Below, in pieces: positions 11,801 to 21,700 of a DNA stretch of 64,000 bases. The notes below the pieces were generated by a model. That model was given only the letters and a program-made list of their open reading frames with translations. It was not told the DNA's origin and ran no database searches. This stretch comes from Babylonia areolata (lineage: Eukaryota; Mollusca; Gastropoda; Neogastropoda; Buccinidae): NCBI RefSeq assembly GCF_041734735.1, contig NC_134879.1:4451884-4515883 (forward strand). Direction: 5' to 3'. Both the position numbers and the translations under genes were made by a program. Position 1 is the stretch's first letter; each line of letters opens with the position of its first letter.

Positions 11801-14800
11801 TGATATCAATATTAACATGAGATTAAATTTATAGTCACCAGAGGAATCGGCCTGATAAAAAGAGAAACACGAAGGGGGGAAAAAAGAAATTTAGAAGAAT
11901 GGTGGGTAAGATGGTGGGTGAGGGGGAGCAGAGGGAAGAGGAGAAATTGTGACAGATCATTGGCCATTCTATTCATCTTTGAACATTTGGTCAGTCAAGA
12001 ATATAGTATGATTAGGACATCCAACACATGTTTAACAAATAGAATCGTGTTGTACCCGTTCTTCACAAATACTAAGTTAAAATCTATTTGAATCGGAGAT
12101 AAACTGGTGAACAGTTTGAAATATGAATATATTTGTATGATTTTATTTACCTTTCCAACAGTGCTTCTCCAGCTTTAGAATGCAATTCTAGGAACTCTGA
12201 GACTTTCAGGGGGGGGGTTCATTGACAATGATCAAGTTGACTTTGATGCTGGTATTTGTTTTGGTTAGAATCAATGGTTGTACTCTTAAAGTTTTCTTTT
12301 TGTAATGAATACCCGTTGTCAGTCAGGCCCCAGAAATCAGGACAGCTGCAGTGTTGCTCAGGACATCATGGTCAGGGGAAGTAATCTGTGAAGTGGATGA
12401 CTGTTTTGTCGTCCCATCAGACCGTTTGGAGAGACTGACTTTTGTCATCCCAGTGTTCCCATATCAATCAGTGGCACATTCGCTCTATATCAAAGGTGGT
12501 CAGGGAGAAACAGGTAATGATATCTACACTTTTGATAGGTTTCAGATCCATAACCATTGAGCTACATAAGTATGTGCTATAAATCTTGGTTACATCTTGA
12601 TACTGAATTTCGCTCTCAACTTCCCAGATAATAACTTGTCATCTATATGTTTGTTTTTCTGTGAGTTAAAAAAAGGAGCAGAGACAACATGTTTTTTGAG
12701 TTATGCTTTTTCAGAAATGCATGCATGTCTGTGTAACAGATCAGTATACATAGTGTAATTATACCAGTCCACACACGCACACATGCATGCACATACACAT
12801 ACGCATACACACTCACATGCAAGCAGGCACACATACACACACAACTCTGAGAAAGTGTGTGAGTCATGCTATTAATACGCTTCTAAAAGGTGAGATTGTT
12901 ACTTGACGCTTACAATTTCCTTTTTATCCTGCTGTGATGTTTGATTTACTTTGTTACACTGTGTTCTCAGCGCTGCATCACAACAACTGCATGTTCCTGG
13001 CCCACCACCTCCTCACCTTGGGTCACCAGTTCAAGCACAGCCTCCCCTCAGACGTCAGTGCAACATTCGTCGACCTCATCCCGGAGATCCGAACCCTGGG
13101 CGTCTCCAGCTTCATGGAGCAGATGAAAACACAGAAAGCCATCTTGGAGCAGTACATCGAAGGAGCAGCAGGTAGGATTCAGAGTTGGAACTCTTTGTAT
13201 GTGTATGCTTAACTGATAAGAGCCATGCTCTTTTATAAGTATATTAGTAGACCAGAACAAGGATTTGGCTCGGAAAATGCTATTGGTGTGGGGGGGGTTT
13301 TGTGTGTGGGGTTGTTTTTTTTTTAGTACTTGTTCATATGCACCATAATATTCTTTGCAGTTGTGATACAACAGCACTTCATTGTTTTGATATTTGTGGA
13401 AAATTTTATGTAAATTAATTGATATTACCAGTAAAAAATAAAAAATAAAATAACATCAGAGGGTCAGTTGCAACCTCCTGTCAGTCATTTGAACTGTTTG
13501 CTTCATAGCGTTGAAAAAAATATGCAGAACTGTTGCTAAAATTATTATTAAACATGAGTTCTTGATAAGTGTTTTTCTCATTTGTACATTGGTGTACATG
13601 TGTATGTGTTTGTTTTTCAAATCAGGCTTTGCTACCATGGATGAAGATACAAATTATGAGGCAGCAGAGAAGTCACTGAAACAGGCATTGCACCAGCTGA
13701 CACATTTACAGAGGGTGTGGCAGGACGTTCTTCCTGCCAGTGTCTATCGCAAAGCCATTGGTTTGTAGTTTTTCTTTGCCTTTACACTGCTCAGCTTTGT
13801 TTTGCTGTAAATGTTGTTTAATGTGAATACTTATAAGATCAGTTGTTAGAAATAGAATAATGGAAAACAATCAGAAATGATTTTATCATAGTATTATGCA
13901 TTGCAGCACAAACTCTTGATTCAGACTTCAAATGAGATGGTGTCAGAATAGGTCCTTTTACCAATGCTTTAACCCCTAGGCTGCCTATATGACGAGATAA
14001 CTCGTCAGCGCAAGCATGTACGCTTCGCTGCCTCAATGACGAGATAACTCATCGAAATACCGGTATTCTGACTTTTCCCTGGTTTGCATTCAGTTCGTTG
14101 ACAAAAATACTGGTAGCTTTAGCTTGGGGAATCTTTCTAGATTGTATTTATAGCTAGAACCCATCTACATCATGAGGCAGTCCTTTATTTGAATGTTTTT
14201 GTTGGGTTACTGTCCCAGTGTTTACCTGGCTCCTCTCCTCGCTCGCTCAACAAAATGTCGGACTCCGTGCTCGACATGCGATCGTGTTTCACTAAATCAA
14301 CCAAGATTGCTTTCTTTAGCTGATGCTCAGAAAGAATTGAACCATAAATTCGAAGAAGACAGTGATGAACTTTTATAGGACGATTTGATAAAAAAATAAG
14401 GGAGCAATGAAGAGACTGGCCAAGATACAACTATCAGTGAGTGATGCTGGCTGTACAGCTGTAGCAGACGACAGACAGTGACCGAATTATTGGCAGGACA
14501 CAGTGTGAGTGATTTTCTTGACACTCAGACACCGCGGTCTGGTGAGAACTGGATGAAGTGACCGTGTGAGAGGGGTGAAGAGGAGGGGGGTGGAGACCGA
14601 GGGAGTGTGGCCCCACATCCATGTTATCATTTGAAGTCACAATACATTGTGTATCTGTCTCTTTTTAAAAAATTTTTATTGTGGTTCTAGTGTAATTTAT
14701 GTGTGCAGGTATTATCCATTTGTCCAGAAAATATATTTTAGTGCAAATTACCTGTTTGTAATGAACAAGTTGAAAATGTGACAATAAATAAAAAACTGAT

Positions 14801-15533
14801 TTTATAACAACAGCATGTCATTGAAAAGATATAAAATGGGAAAACATGTGTTTTGTATTCTTTATTCATTTACCTTTCAGAAAATATATACTTTTATGGA
14901 TCTTTCTCCAATAACAAAGAGCACAGAATTTTTTGAAAATACATACCCATTTTTTTGTGGAAAAACCCCTGGCAAATACATTTCACTTAAATCTTATTTT
15001 CCTGGCAGCGAAAGGGTTAATTGTAGTTTTTTGTTTTTTTATAACTATTTGAATCACAAGCTTTTTGGGGGGAAAGGAATTTTGTTGTTGAGAATGTTAC
15101 CCAGTTAGCTCCAAGATCAGTAGTTATTGTTTATTTTCCAGGCATTCTGCTGAACTCTCTTCTCACACTGGTGATGGATCACCTGACGTCTCTAGAAGAC
15201 ATCTCATCAGAAGCAGCTCGCAAACTGTTCTTGCTGCTGAAGATGGTGGACGACAAGGCAGCCACCCTGTTCTTAACGGAGGAGGAGAGCAGTGACACAA
15301 AGAACTCTGGAAACAAAGCCAAGGTGGACCTCCATCGGCATGCCACCAAGTACACCAAGTTCACAGAGATCCAGCTGGTGCTGAATGGCAGCTTGCAAGA
15401 GATAGCTGATCGCTGGGCCGACGGAATGGGTCCTCTCGCCGCGGAGTTTCCTGCTAACGAGCTCAAGCAGCTGATCAGAGCTCTCTTCCAGAACACAGAC
15501 AGGAGAGCGGCAGTTTTAGCTAAAATAAAGTGA
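1260..15533 (+). CDS. ZW10: ZW10, kinetochore and ER-tethering protein (12 exons, complete)
   Basis: Exons: 1260-1296, 4237-4454, 4955-5179, 6083-6322, 6868-7011, 8130-8318, 8937-9197, 9728-9870, 10698-10873, 12971-13171, 13626-13760, 15142-15533. All introns are GT-AG, all junctions keep frame, and the sum is 2361 nt (786 codons plus TGA). The protein starts MASFVAAVLSS. Recognition rests on collinear similarity to animal ZW10: the N-terminal coiled-coil half (about residues 14-240), then the middle blocks SQCAVQ-like PQCAVQMFYAVRNIF (exon 9) and HHNNCMFLAHHLLTLGHQF (exon 10), and the C-terminal block LIRALFQNTDRRA. In the known family, ZW10 joins Rod and Zwilch at kinetochores (RZZ, dynein and checkpoint recruitment) and NBAS and RINT1 at the ER (NRZ tether for Golgi-to-ER vesicles). 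Intron 1 is 2.9 kb; introns 7, 9 and 11 carry notable repeats. The start is chosen because the ATG precedes a clean donor and the length matches the family. Confidence 0.95.
1868..2703 (-). mobile_element. LINE (CR1/L2-like) 5'-truncated 3' half, in ZW10 intron 1
   Basis: Minus-strand frames give the late reverse-transcriptase region. It runs from LQQWSSEWLLRFHPGKCSVF, through a DVEKDLGGFIDSKLDFQAHV block and a KANKVIGIIRRSFDF block, to a C-terminal VINTWNDLPEEVV-APTLAALKGCLD block. These are the standard closing motifs of CR1/L2-type ORF2. The frame shifts near 2180-2370, so the copy is dead. The finger/palm catalytic part is missing, as expected for 5' truncation. It lies antisense to ZW10. 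Confidence 0.8.
2797..2864. repeat. (GC)n-(AC)n microsatellite
   Basis: Alternating purine-pyrimidine run: CG dinucleotides followed by a long CA tract. A CT-rich tract and a second CA tract follow at 2985-3053. Alternating runs like this can adopt Z-DNA, which is established for CG/CA tracts. Confidence 0.9.
2985..3053. repeat. (CT)n-(CA)n microsatellite
   Basis: Pyrimidine-rich CT run followed by about 12 CA units, seen directly. It lies in ZW10 intron 1. Confidence 0.85.
5851..5970 (+). mobile_element. SINE 3' fragment (same family as the SINE at 52191-52554)
   Basis: Begins AAAACGGAGTATGGCTGCC and runs through a block with ACGGTCATACACGTAAAAGCC to an AAGAAGAAG-type tail. The same block occurs reversed at about 52200-52290 in the full-length copy. 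The 5' tRNA-like half is absent, so this is a truncated copy in ZW10 intron 3. Confidence 0.8.
6344..6560. repeat. 112-bp direct tandem duplication in ZW10 intron 4
   Basis: Units 6344-6455 and 6456-6560 are nearly identical, so the duplication is recent. Each unit contains a small inverted repeat (AAAACCAC ... GTGGTTTT). The first unit starts only about 20 bp after the exon 4 donor. Confidence 0.9.
9492..9716. repeat. three 77-bp tandem units ending at the ZW10 exon 8 acceptor
   Basis: Units start with GCATTTGCAAAACAAAGAC at 9492, 9569 and 9645. The third runs to within about 11 bp of the exon 8 splice acceptor (9727). The array makes up most of the last part of intron 7. Confidence 0.9.
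10098..10295 (+). repeat. dispersed repeat R, copy 1 (truncated at its left)
   Basis: Shares AGAGGGCGCTAGC, GGTTATCGGCCGTAGTT, GACAGGAATGTCAGACCCC and GGGTCAC-GTAAGTAT with copies at about 10970-11385, 49245-49645 and 56303-56398. It contains only the right half of the full unit. Family unknown. Intron 8 of ZW10. Confidence 0.85.
10970..11385 (+). repeat. dispersed repeat R, copy 2 (long form)
   Basis: The long form begins near GAGAGAGCCAGAGGTAGAGG, passes through CTTAGCCGTATGAAG and AGGGCGCTAGC, and ends at TTAGATAGAAAATTT. Copies 1 and 2 share an extra segment after GTAAGTAT that copies 3 and 4 lack. It starts about 100 bp downstream of the ZW10 exon 9 donor. I see no coding potential and cannot assign a class. 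It could be an untranslated end of a larger retroelement or a short non-autonomous element. Confidence 0.8.
13973..15016. mobile_element. piggyBac-type non-autonomous element in ZW10 intron 11
   Basis: The element is bracketed by TTAA (13969-13972 and 15017-15020), the duplicated target of the piggyBac superfamily. Its ends are imperfect terminal inverted repeats: CCCCTAGGCTGCC on the left and, reversed, CCCTTTCGCTGCC on the right. A subterminal palindromic motif ATGACGAGATAACTCGTC-like is repeated near 13990 and 14038. Internal short frames have no intact transposase; one near 14310-14380 (LSLADAQKELNHKFEEDSDEL) could echo the acidic N-terminus of such transposases. Length is about 1.04 kb, far below an autonomous copy. 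It fills most of the 1.38-kb intron. Confidence 0.75.
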
Positions 15534-15769
15534 GAGAGACAGACTGAAATGTACAGAAACAATTTGTGGCCTTGAAGGAACATGTGCAAACTGTGTGAAG
15601 TTGGTGTTTATGATTTAGATATTTGCAGTTAGCTCTTTATGCCCCTCCATCAGATTGAGGTGCTGATAAATTTTTCATTTGCCATAATGTCTTACATACT
15701 ACAGAACTATTTCTTTTTTTTTATACTTTTACATAGATGTGTAAAGGAAGAAGAAAAAAAGAAACATTG

Positions 15770-15995
15770 GGGCAGTGAATTCATATCCTTTGCATCATGG
15801 GCTGAGCCCAATCCCCACCTTCCACTGATTGAACCTTCCACAAAGTACTTCCACATAGGCAGAGTTTAGAAAAAATGGAGTGAAGTGCCTTTCCCAAGGA
15901 AACGACACCACACTGAGACGGGATATCGAATCCCGATCACTTGTAAACACTGGATCAGAAATCGAGTGCCTGAAGGATTTTGCCTCAGCATCTCC
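15770..15995 (-). repeat. dispersed SINE-like repeat downstream of ZW10
   Basis: On the minus strand it contains GATCGGGATTCGATATCCCG and TTTCCTTGGGAAAGGCACTTC. The GATTCGATATCC stretch resembles a degenerate RNA polymerase III B box. The blocks resemble an invertebrate repeat I have seen before, but this is memory, not a search. No coding potential. Confidence 0.5.
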
Positions 15996-16276
15996 TTTGC
16001 CATACATAAAGTGCACACAAACTCACACATATATACAAGCACCCTTAACATAATTTGGAAAACCACCACAGGATACTGGTTAATTCAGGGGTAATTTTTT
16101 TTTGCAAATTGTTTATTATTTCCAACACAAGTGATTCTGATACAGTTACCAGGAAGTGTTCAGATTTTGCTGAGAACTAGTTTTGTGATCTTGAAATTAA
16201 AATTCATGAGAAATGTCTTATGGCATTTGTATCATTGCCATTGGCGCACATTCATTGATCAGGACATAGGCCATGC

Positions 16277-16282
16277 AATAAA
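16277..16282 (+). terminator. candidate ZW10 polyadenylation signal
   Basis: AATAAA about 745 bp after the ZW10 stop codon and before the Penelope-like element. It is the first canonical signal I find on this strand after the gene; actual use is unknown. Confidence 0.35.
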
Positions 16283-16606
16283 ACTCTTTTATACTCAGCT
16301 TTGCCATGTATGTCATGCTGTGTTGTATCCAAACCATTCATGATTGGCCATATTTATCTCTGGTATGTTCTTGTTTTTGCTTCTTGTTTTTTTGTTGTTA
16401 TTTTTTAAGCGGCCAGAATTATCAACAGTTCTGTCATTCTGAGTGGCATGTTTGTTGTTGACACATTATGTAATACTGAAAAACTGGAGGCGCTATTATT
16501 ATTATTTTGTTTATCTTGATTTGCACTGTTACAAAAATAAAACAAGTAAGACAAAAAACTAAAGTTATAAAAACCTTTTGGGTGGTAGTTGAATCCTCTT
16601 TGTTTG

Positions 16607-16642
16607 GACACAACGTTTCAGACCATAGGCCCGTTGTCAAGT
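16607..16642 (-). ncRNA. hammerhead-ribozyme-like motif, left arm of the Penelope-like element
   Basis: On the minus strand the arm reads TTGACAA, then a GGGCC/GGTC-type stem II with a UAUG loop, then GAAAC-GTTGTGTC. That is the order expected for a hammerhead: CUGANGA box, stem II, GAAA, short stem III. Such motifs are established in Penelope-like terminal repeats. Here positions 3 and 8 read U and A instead of C and G. Activity is unknown. Confidence 0.5.
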
Positions 16643-16944
16643 GATGAGAAGAGGACAGTGTGAATAGGAAAGCCTATGTGAGGAAAGGGTGATGACATCT
16701 CACTACTTTTTGTTTTGATGGGCCATGCACACTAAACACTTGCTGATCACCATTCAGTGCCATACGTACTCACACACACATACATGCACGCACACACACA
16801 CGCACGCACACTCTTTAAAAAAAAATTTTTTTTTTTTTTTTTAAATGCATACACCTATATATTGCTTCTAAAAAGAGGGATAGGAGGTAAAGAAAGAAAA
16901 AGGACAGAGAGATCAAGGCAGAAGGGCCCAGGCGCTAGACGTCA

Positions 16945-17409
16945 GTGAGGTTTCCCCCACTTTTGATCCCCACAGGGAGCCATTCAACCTCACCAGGGTG
17001 CAGACCCTGTGGGGATCAAAAGTGCAAGACCTGTCCCTTTATAGACACCTCAAGTTCAGTCGTTGGCCCCTCTGGCACTTTCACTGTGAAATGTCATCTC
17101 AACTGCCAGTCCACTGACATTGTATACATTCTGTCCTGCACCCTCTGCTCCAAACTGTATGTGGGGGAAACCTACCGTTCTCTGGGTGAACGTTTCTCCG
17201 AACACCTGAGGTCGATGAAGCTAGGCTACAACAATCCTATCAGCCAGCATTTTACTGGCCCACACCACAGCTTCACCCATGCAAGAATCTCAGCTGTGTG
17301 GCAGAACCCCAGTGACAGCACGTACAGAAAGTACATGGAGAGCCGCGTCATTGACCGCTTGGGGACCGCACAGCCGAGTGGATTGAACATCAGAGTCACT
17401 GACGTCTAG
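16945..17409 (+). CDS. GIY-YIG endonuclease portion of the Penelope-like fossil
   Basis: This 154-codon open frame contains the cysteine linker (about residues 19-33) and the GIY-YIG module (about residues 58-92). The first is a CxxC...CxxC zinc-binding-like cluster and the second carries the tyrosines of the YIL/YVG motif and a downstream Arg and Glu/His. The family uses this domain for target nicking during retroposition. The frame ends in the inner edge of the right arm. As a partial element it is a fossil, not a host gene. Confidence 0.7.
   Translation: MRFPPLLIPTGSHSTSPGCRPCGDQKCKTCPFIDTSSSVVGPSGTFTVKCHLNCQSTDIVYILSCTLCSKLYVGETYRSLGERFSEHLRSMKLGYNNPISQHFTGPHHSFTHARISAVWQNPSDSTYRKYMESRVIDRLGTAQPSGLNIRVTDV
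16958..17024. repeat. 20-bp perfect inverted repeat at the start of the GIY-YIG frame
   Basis: Arms 16958-16977 (CACTTTTGATCCCCACAGGG) and 17005-17024 are perfect reverse complements with a 27-bp loop, inside the Penelope-like element and just within its long inverted arms. Confidence 0.9.
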
Positions 17410-17663
17410 CGCCTGGGCCCTTCTGCCTTGATCTCTCTGTCCTTTTTCTTTCTTTACCTCCTATCCCTCTTTTTAGAAGCAATATATAGGTGTATTTTAA
17501 GAGTGTGTGTGTGCGTGCATGTATGTGTGTGTGAGTACGTATGGCACTGAATGGTGATCAGCAAGTGTTTAGTGTGCATGGCCCATCAAAACAGAAAGTA
17601 GTGAGATGTCATCACCCTTTCTTCACATAGGCTTTCCTATTCACACTGTCCTTTTCTCATCAC

Positions 17664-17697
17664 TTGACAACGGGCCTATGGTCCGAAATGTCGTGTC
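17664..17697 (+). ncRNA. hammerhead-ribozyme-like motif, right arm of the Penelope-like element
   Basis: TTGACAA, then CGGGCC-TATG-GTCC as a short stem II, then GAAATGTCGTGTC. This mirrors the left-arm motif. GAAA lies at 17685-17688. See the left-arm entry for the family background. Confidence 0.5.
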
Positions 17698-18703
17698 AAA
17701 ACAAAGATGATTCAACTACCACCCAAAAGGTTTTTACAACTTTAGTTTTTTGTCTTTGAAGAATCCTACAGTCATTCTTGTCTTCTTCCCTGAAAACAAG
17801 TAAGTTTTGTCATTGGTATGCTGTCAAAATCGCAAACAGATTTGGACTTCTTGAAATGCAGTTACAAGTGTGATATTAAATTTCATTGTTACTGCCATCA
17901 GATTTCTGTGTCTGAATTGTGGGCTGATCTTCCTGGGGAGAGCATTTGACAATAATGTCAAAGCATTCTTTTTCTCTTCCTTTTCTTGTCTCTATATTTT
18001 CATGGGTACTTTTATGGGCACATTGGACCTTGGTTTAAAATCTCATCTCAGAGACCAATCAGTTATCTGGAGAGAAAGAAATACCCCAAATTTCCAAGGA
18101 AATGATACAGAACCAGAATACTTCCTAATCTTTGATTATTTCATGGGATGCCATGCAAGAAAAAACAAACATAAGAAAACTGAATTTAAAGTATGCATGG
18201 TTCTGTGAAAAAAAAAAAAAAAAAAAAGAGAGAGAGGTTGAGACAAAGATCAGAACAGTGTTTTATCTGTTACATCCACTTCTATCAAAAGGTGTTGTCA
18301 GAAAGGTGTCATCAGCAGTTATTACCAGTCAAAGTAAGAGGGAAGTCGTCAAACTGAGGTAATTAAAAAAAAAAAAAAAAATCAAAATTTAAAAAAAAAA
18401 AGTGAAAAAGAAATGAGAGGTATCTGTCAAGCTTTTAGAGCTTGTGAAGGAGGAATCAGAGAGGAGGGACTGCTAGAAAATGTTCCATGTGCAACATGAT
18501 CATGCTTCTCACTTCTCCTCCACCTATCCACGCAACACACAAGAAACTTTTCTATCAACATTTAATTCCATTATTAACTCTATGTACAGGTCATGGAGGA
18601 CTAGCCATCACATGAAAAAAGAAATCACTTCACATGTCTATCTGAATTTGGCAACACGTCCATGCAAGAAGTACTGTGACCACAAAACCCAACTGTCAAA
18701 TGT

Positions 18704-21700
18704 TTAGATGAGACCCCGTCGCTTCTTGTAGTCTTCCAGGTTGAGGGAGCGCCTTGGGGCTCCGTCACGAGCTCCGGCAGAGGATGAGTTGGGCACAACA
18801 ACACTGGGGGCTGAAACAAACCACAAAATTAGTGAACATCAACAACAAAAATATTTTTAAAATTGCTAGAAAGAATTCAAGGAAATATACAGGCACATAA
18901 AACACACACACACATACACAAAAAAACACCACCACCTTCATCCTTCAGTAGCTAGCTGCAGCTGTTCACAACCAACTTGAGCTATTAAAAAGAAAAGGCA
19001 ATATCATACAACTTCAAAATGGTAGTTTTTCTGACGTCCAACTTCATTGAGGCCATGGTAATCACACTCTTGTTACTTTCTTTACTCATCTATACATGGT
19101 ACTAAGACGGAAAACCATTTGAGAAATCAACAATCCATTCATGCAGTGTCTCCCCAATTCCACAAAGGGTCAACAGACAAAAATTTCACGCTCTCCAAAG
19201 AAAGTCGAGATCAACAAAAACTGCAATATCTCTCTTCTTCACACAAAGCCATTCAAAAATACACATAGTTTGAATCTTACCTGAAGGAACATCCAGGTCA
19301 ATTTTGATCTCAAAGTCGTGGACTGCAAACAGATCCTCTGACACGCGATGGTCCCCGCCATCTTTGTCCGTGCTCTGGAGAACAAAGACAACTTTTCAGA
19401 ACACTTTACTCCCAGACAAGCTCCCTTTGTCAAGCAATGGGAACAAAGGGTTTTGAACAATAAAAAAAAAAACCCAGCACATTACGCTCACTCAAGCAAC
19501 TCAGTGTATTTGTACAATTCTTATAATAATATTTTATTTTTATATAGCTCTATAATACAAGCATAAGCAAGCTCTAAGCGCTTTACAACCCAGTACCTAA
19601 AGTGAAACAAGAAAGCATATAAAAAGTAGTAGAAACATAAAACAGAATCATTAATATTATAAAAACACAATGCATAAAACTCACAAAGTAACATACTATC
19701 AATACTACAACTGTTACACTCCAACACTCACTAACACACACGCACAGACACATGATTAAACGGCTGGGATGACAGCAATTTTCACTTGAAATACATACGT
19801 GTAAAAAGGAACATAATCATAATCTGCATGCCACAGATTTTGTAAAAACTGTAAAATAAAATTTTGGATAGAAAAGGTAAAAGGGGTAAAAATCAGGTCA
19901 TTCTCCCTTTCGAACCACACCACCACCATCCACCTACCCACCCCCATTCTCTCTACTCTTCCATCACACACACTCACATTGCCATGGGCCTGGGACAACA
20001 GCACTATTTGAGTTATGACAAGTATTTTTTAAAGAGATAAGTTTTAAGATTTGCTCTAAAGATAGATAGATGAGTTGTTTTTCTGAGAGCAATAGGCAGA
20101 GAATTCCAAGTTGTTGGGCCAAAGACGGAAAATGACCTCTTTCCACAGGAGTTAAGGAAGTATCGGGGAACAGTTAGCTGGGAGGAATCAAGAGATCTCA
20201 ATGTTCTGTTTGGCAAGTACGGGTTAACAAGCTCATAACAGATTTTGCTGTGTGAAATTCAGGCCGCTCTCCAAAGGGTGAGCGTGTCGATTCAGTTCAG
20301 TACCACCATTTTTTTTTCTTTTCTGCTTGCAAGTATATGTTTTCCTATCACAGTGGATTTTTCTACAGAATTTTGCCAGGGCAACCCCTTTGTTGCCATG
20401 GGTTCTTTAAGGTGCGTCATGTGCATGTCACACACAGAATATTGGTTTATTGTCTCATCTGAATGACTAGCATCCAGACCACCACTCCTGGTCTCGTGGA
20501 ACCAAAGTAATCAGAAAGTCACTAAAGGGAAGACAGAAAAAAAAGTCTTACTCTAAGACTTCTTCAGTCAACTAGTCAAAAGCTGCCACACAGAAATATA
20601 CTGCTTCCATGGTGAATAAAAGATTTAAAAAGGAAACAATATCACAAACATTCAAATCGAAGAACTACCTGTATCACTGCCACCAAACGGACATGCTCCT
20701 GCCACCCCCACCCCCCACCACTTCCCCCATGTCTCTGACCTTTCCTCGGACAGAGTCAACATCTATAAGATTCACTCTCTCCGGTTTTCTTTCTCACAAT
20801 TTACCTTTCTGTCTGATGCTGTTTGATCTGCTTTACTGCCTGAGCCTTCTGCTGCCTGGTCTGGAGTCTGGGCATCCTGCTGTGCCTGTGAAGGAAAACA
20901 AATTCCAGTGAAGCAGAAAGTCAACAAGCAACAAAACAAAAAAAAATGTAAAACAAACAGAACAAAGACTACCAAAAAGTAGATTTAATTATTCAAAAAA
21001 TATTTTTGCACCAGAAAAAGACAGGAAGATGTTCCCTTACAACACTAACAGGAAGAAAAACAACAACAAAAACCGCAAAAAAACAAATCTGTTCCTTTAC
21101 AAGAACAATTCCATTTCAAGCTCTTTGTGAAAATATCTGACCAAAATATTTACCCTGCAGTACGCTTACTGCTTTATCACCTGAGAAGTAAATATCTCTA
21201 GTGACAAGTATTTTCATGGAAATAATCTTTTTTAAAAATAAGAATACTTTGTGAACTCATCAACATTAGAAACATTTTTGCAAATACCAATGTAAAGCAA
21301 GTCAGCACACACAACACAGAGGTACAACACACTGAACATACAATTCTTAAAGCACAACCCACTCTCAACAGTTGATTAACTCAATCCGGACGAATAGTTT
21401 TCTCCCTTGCTTTCCCCCTGCAGATGACCCATTTGTTAGGGTTAGGAAAAAATCACAAAAATACAAAACACAATGTGACTGAATGAAACTCTCTGTACTT
21501 GACCCACTGACCCCTCTCCTCATGTCGTGTGTACTCCCACCCCCCTCCCTCTCTTCACAGCCCTCAGAAGCTGAGTCCTGTCAGTACCTTCTTGCTGGTA
21601 GCTTTCTTCACTGCAGATACTTTATTCAACGTCATCATCCTTGTCAATGTCGAAACCTTCAGTTTGAAGCATTTCAATCACTTCAGCAGCAGTTAAATGC

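Larger units (their letters stand above)
16550..17754. mobile_element. Penelope-like element fossil: GIY-YIG frame between inverted terminal arms
   Basis: Two arms of about 0.4 kb (16550-16948 and 17396-17754) are near-perfect inverted copies of each other. The left arm is longer because of an expanded CA/poly-T stretch. Between them is a frame (16945-17409, plus) encoding only the C-terminal linker and endonuclease region of a Penelope-like polyprotein: a CRPCGDQKCKTCPF cysteine linker and a GIY-YIG domain (YILSCTLCSKLYVGETYRSL, then ERFSEHL). No reverse transcriptase is present. Penelope-like elements are known for terminal repeats (pLTRs) that may be inverted and for 5' truncation. It looks like a partial relic of moderate age (arms still highly similar), between convergent ZW10 and RTF1. 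Confidence 0.85.

Noticed and set aside
16945-17409. GIY-YIG frame as a possible host nuclease gene (for example SLX1-like)
   Set aside because: It lacks a RING or other SLX1 domain, carries the Penelope cysteine linker and sits exactly between inverted transposon arms.
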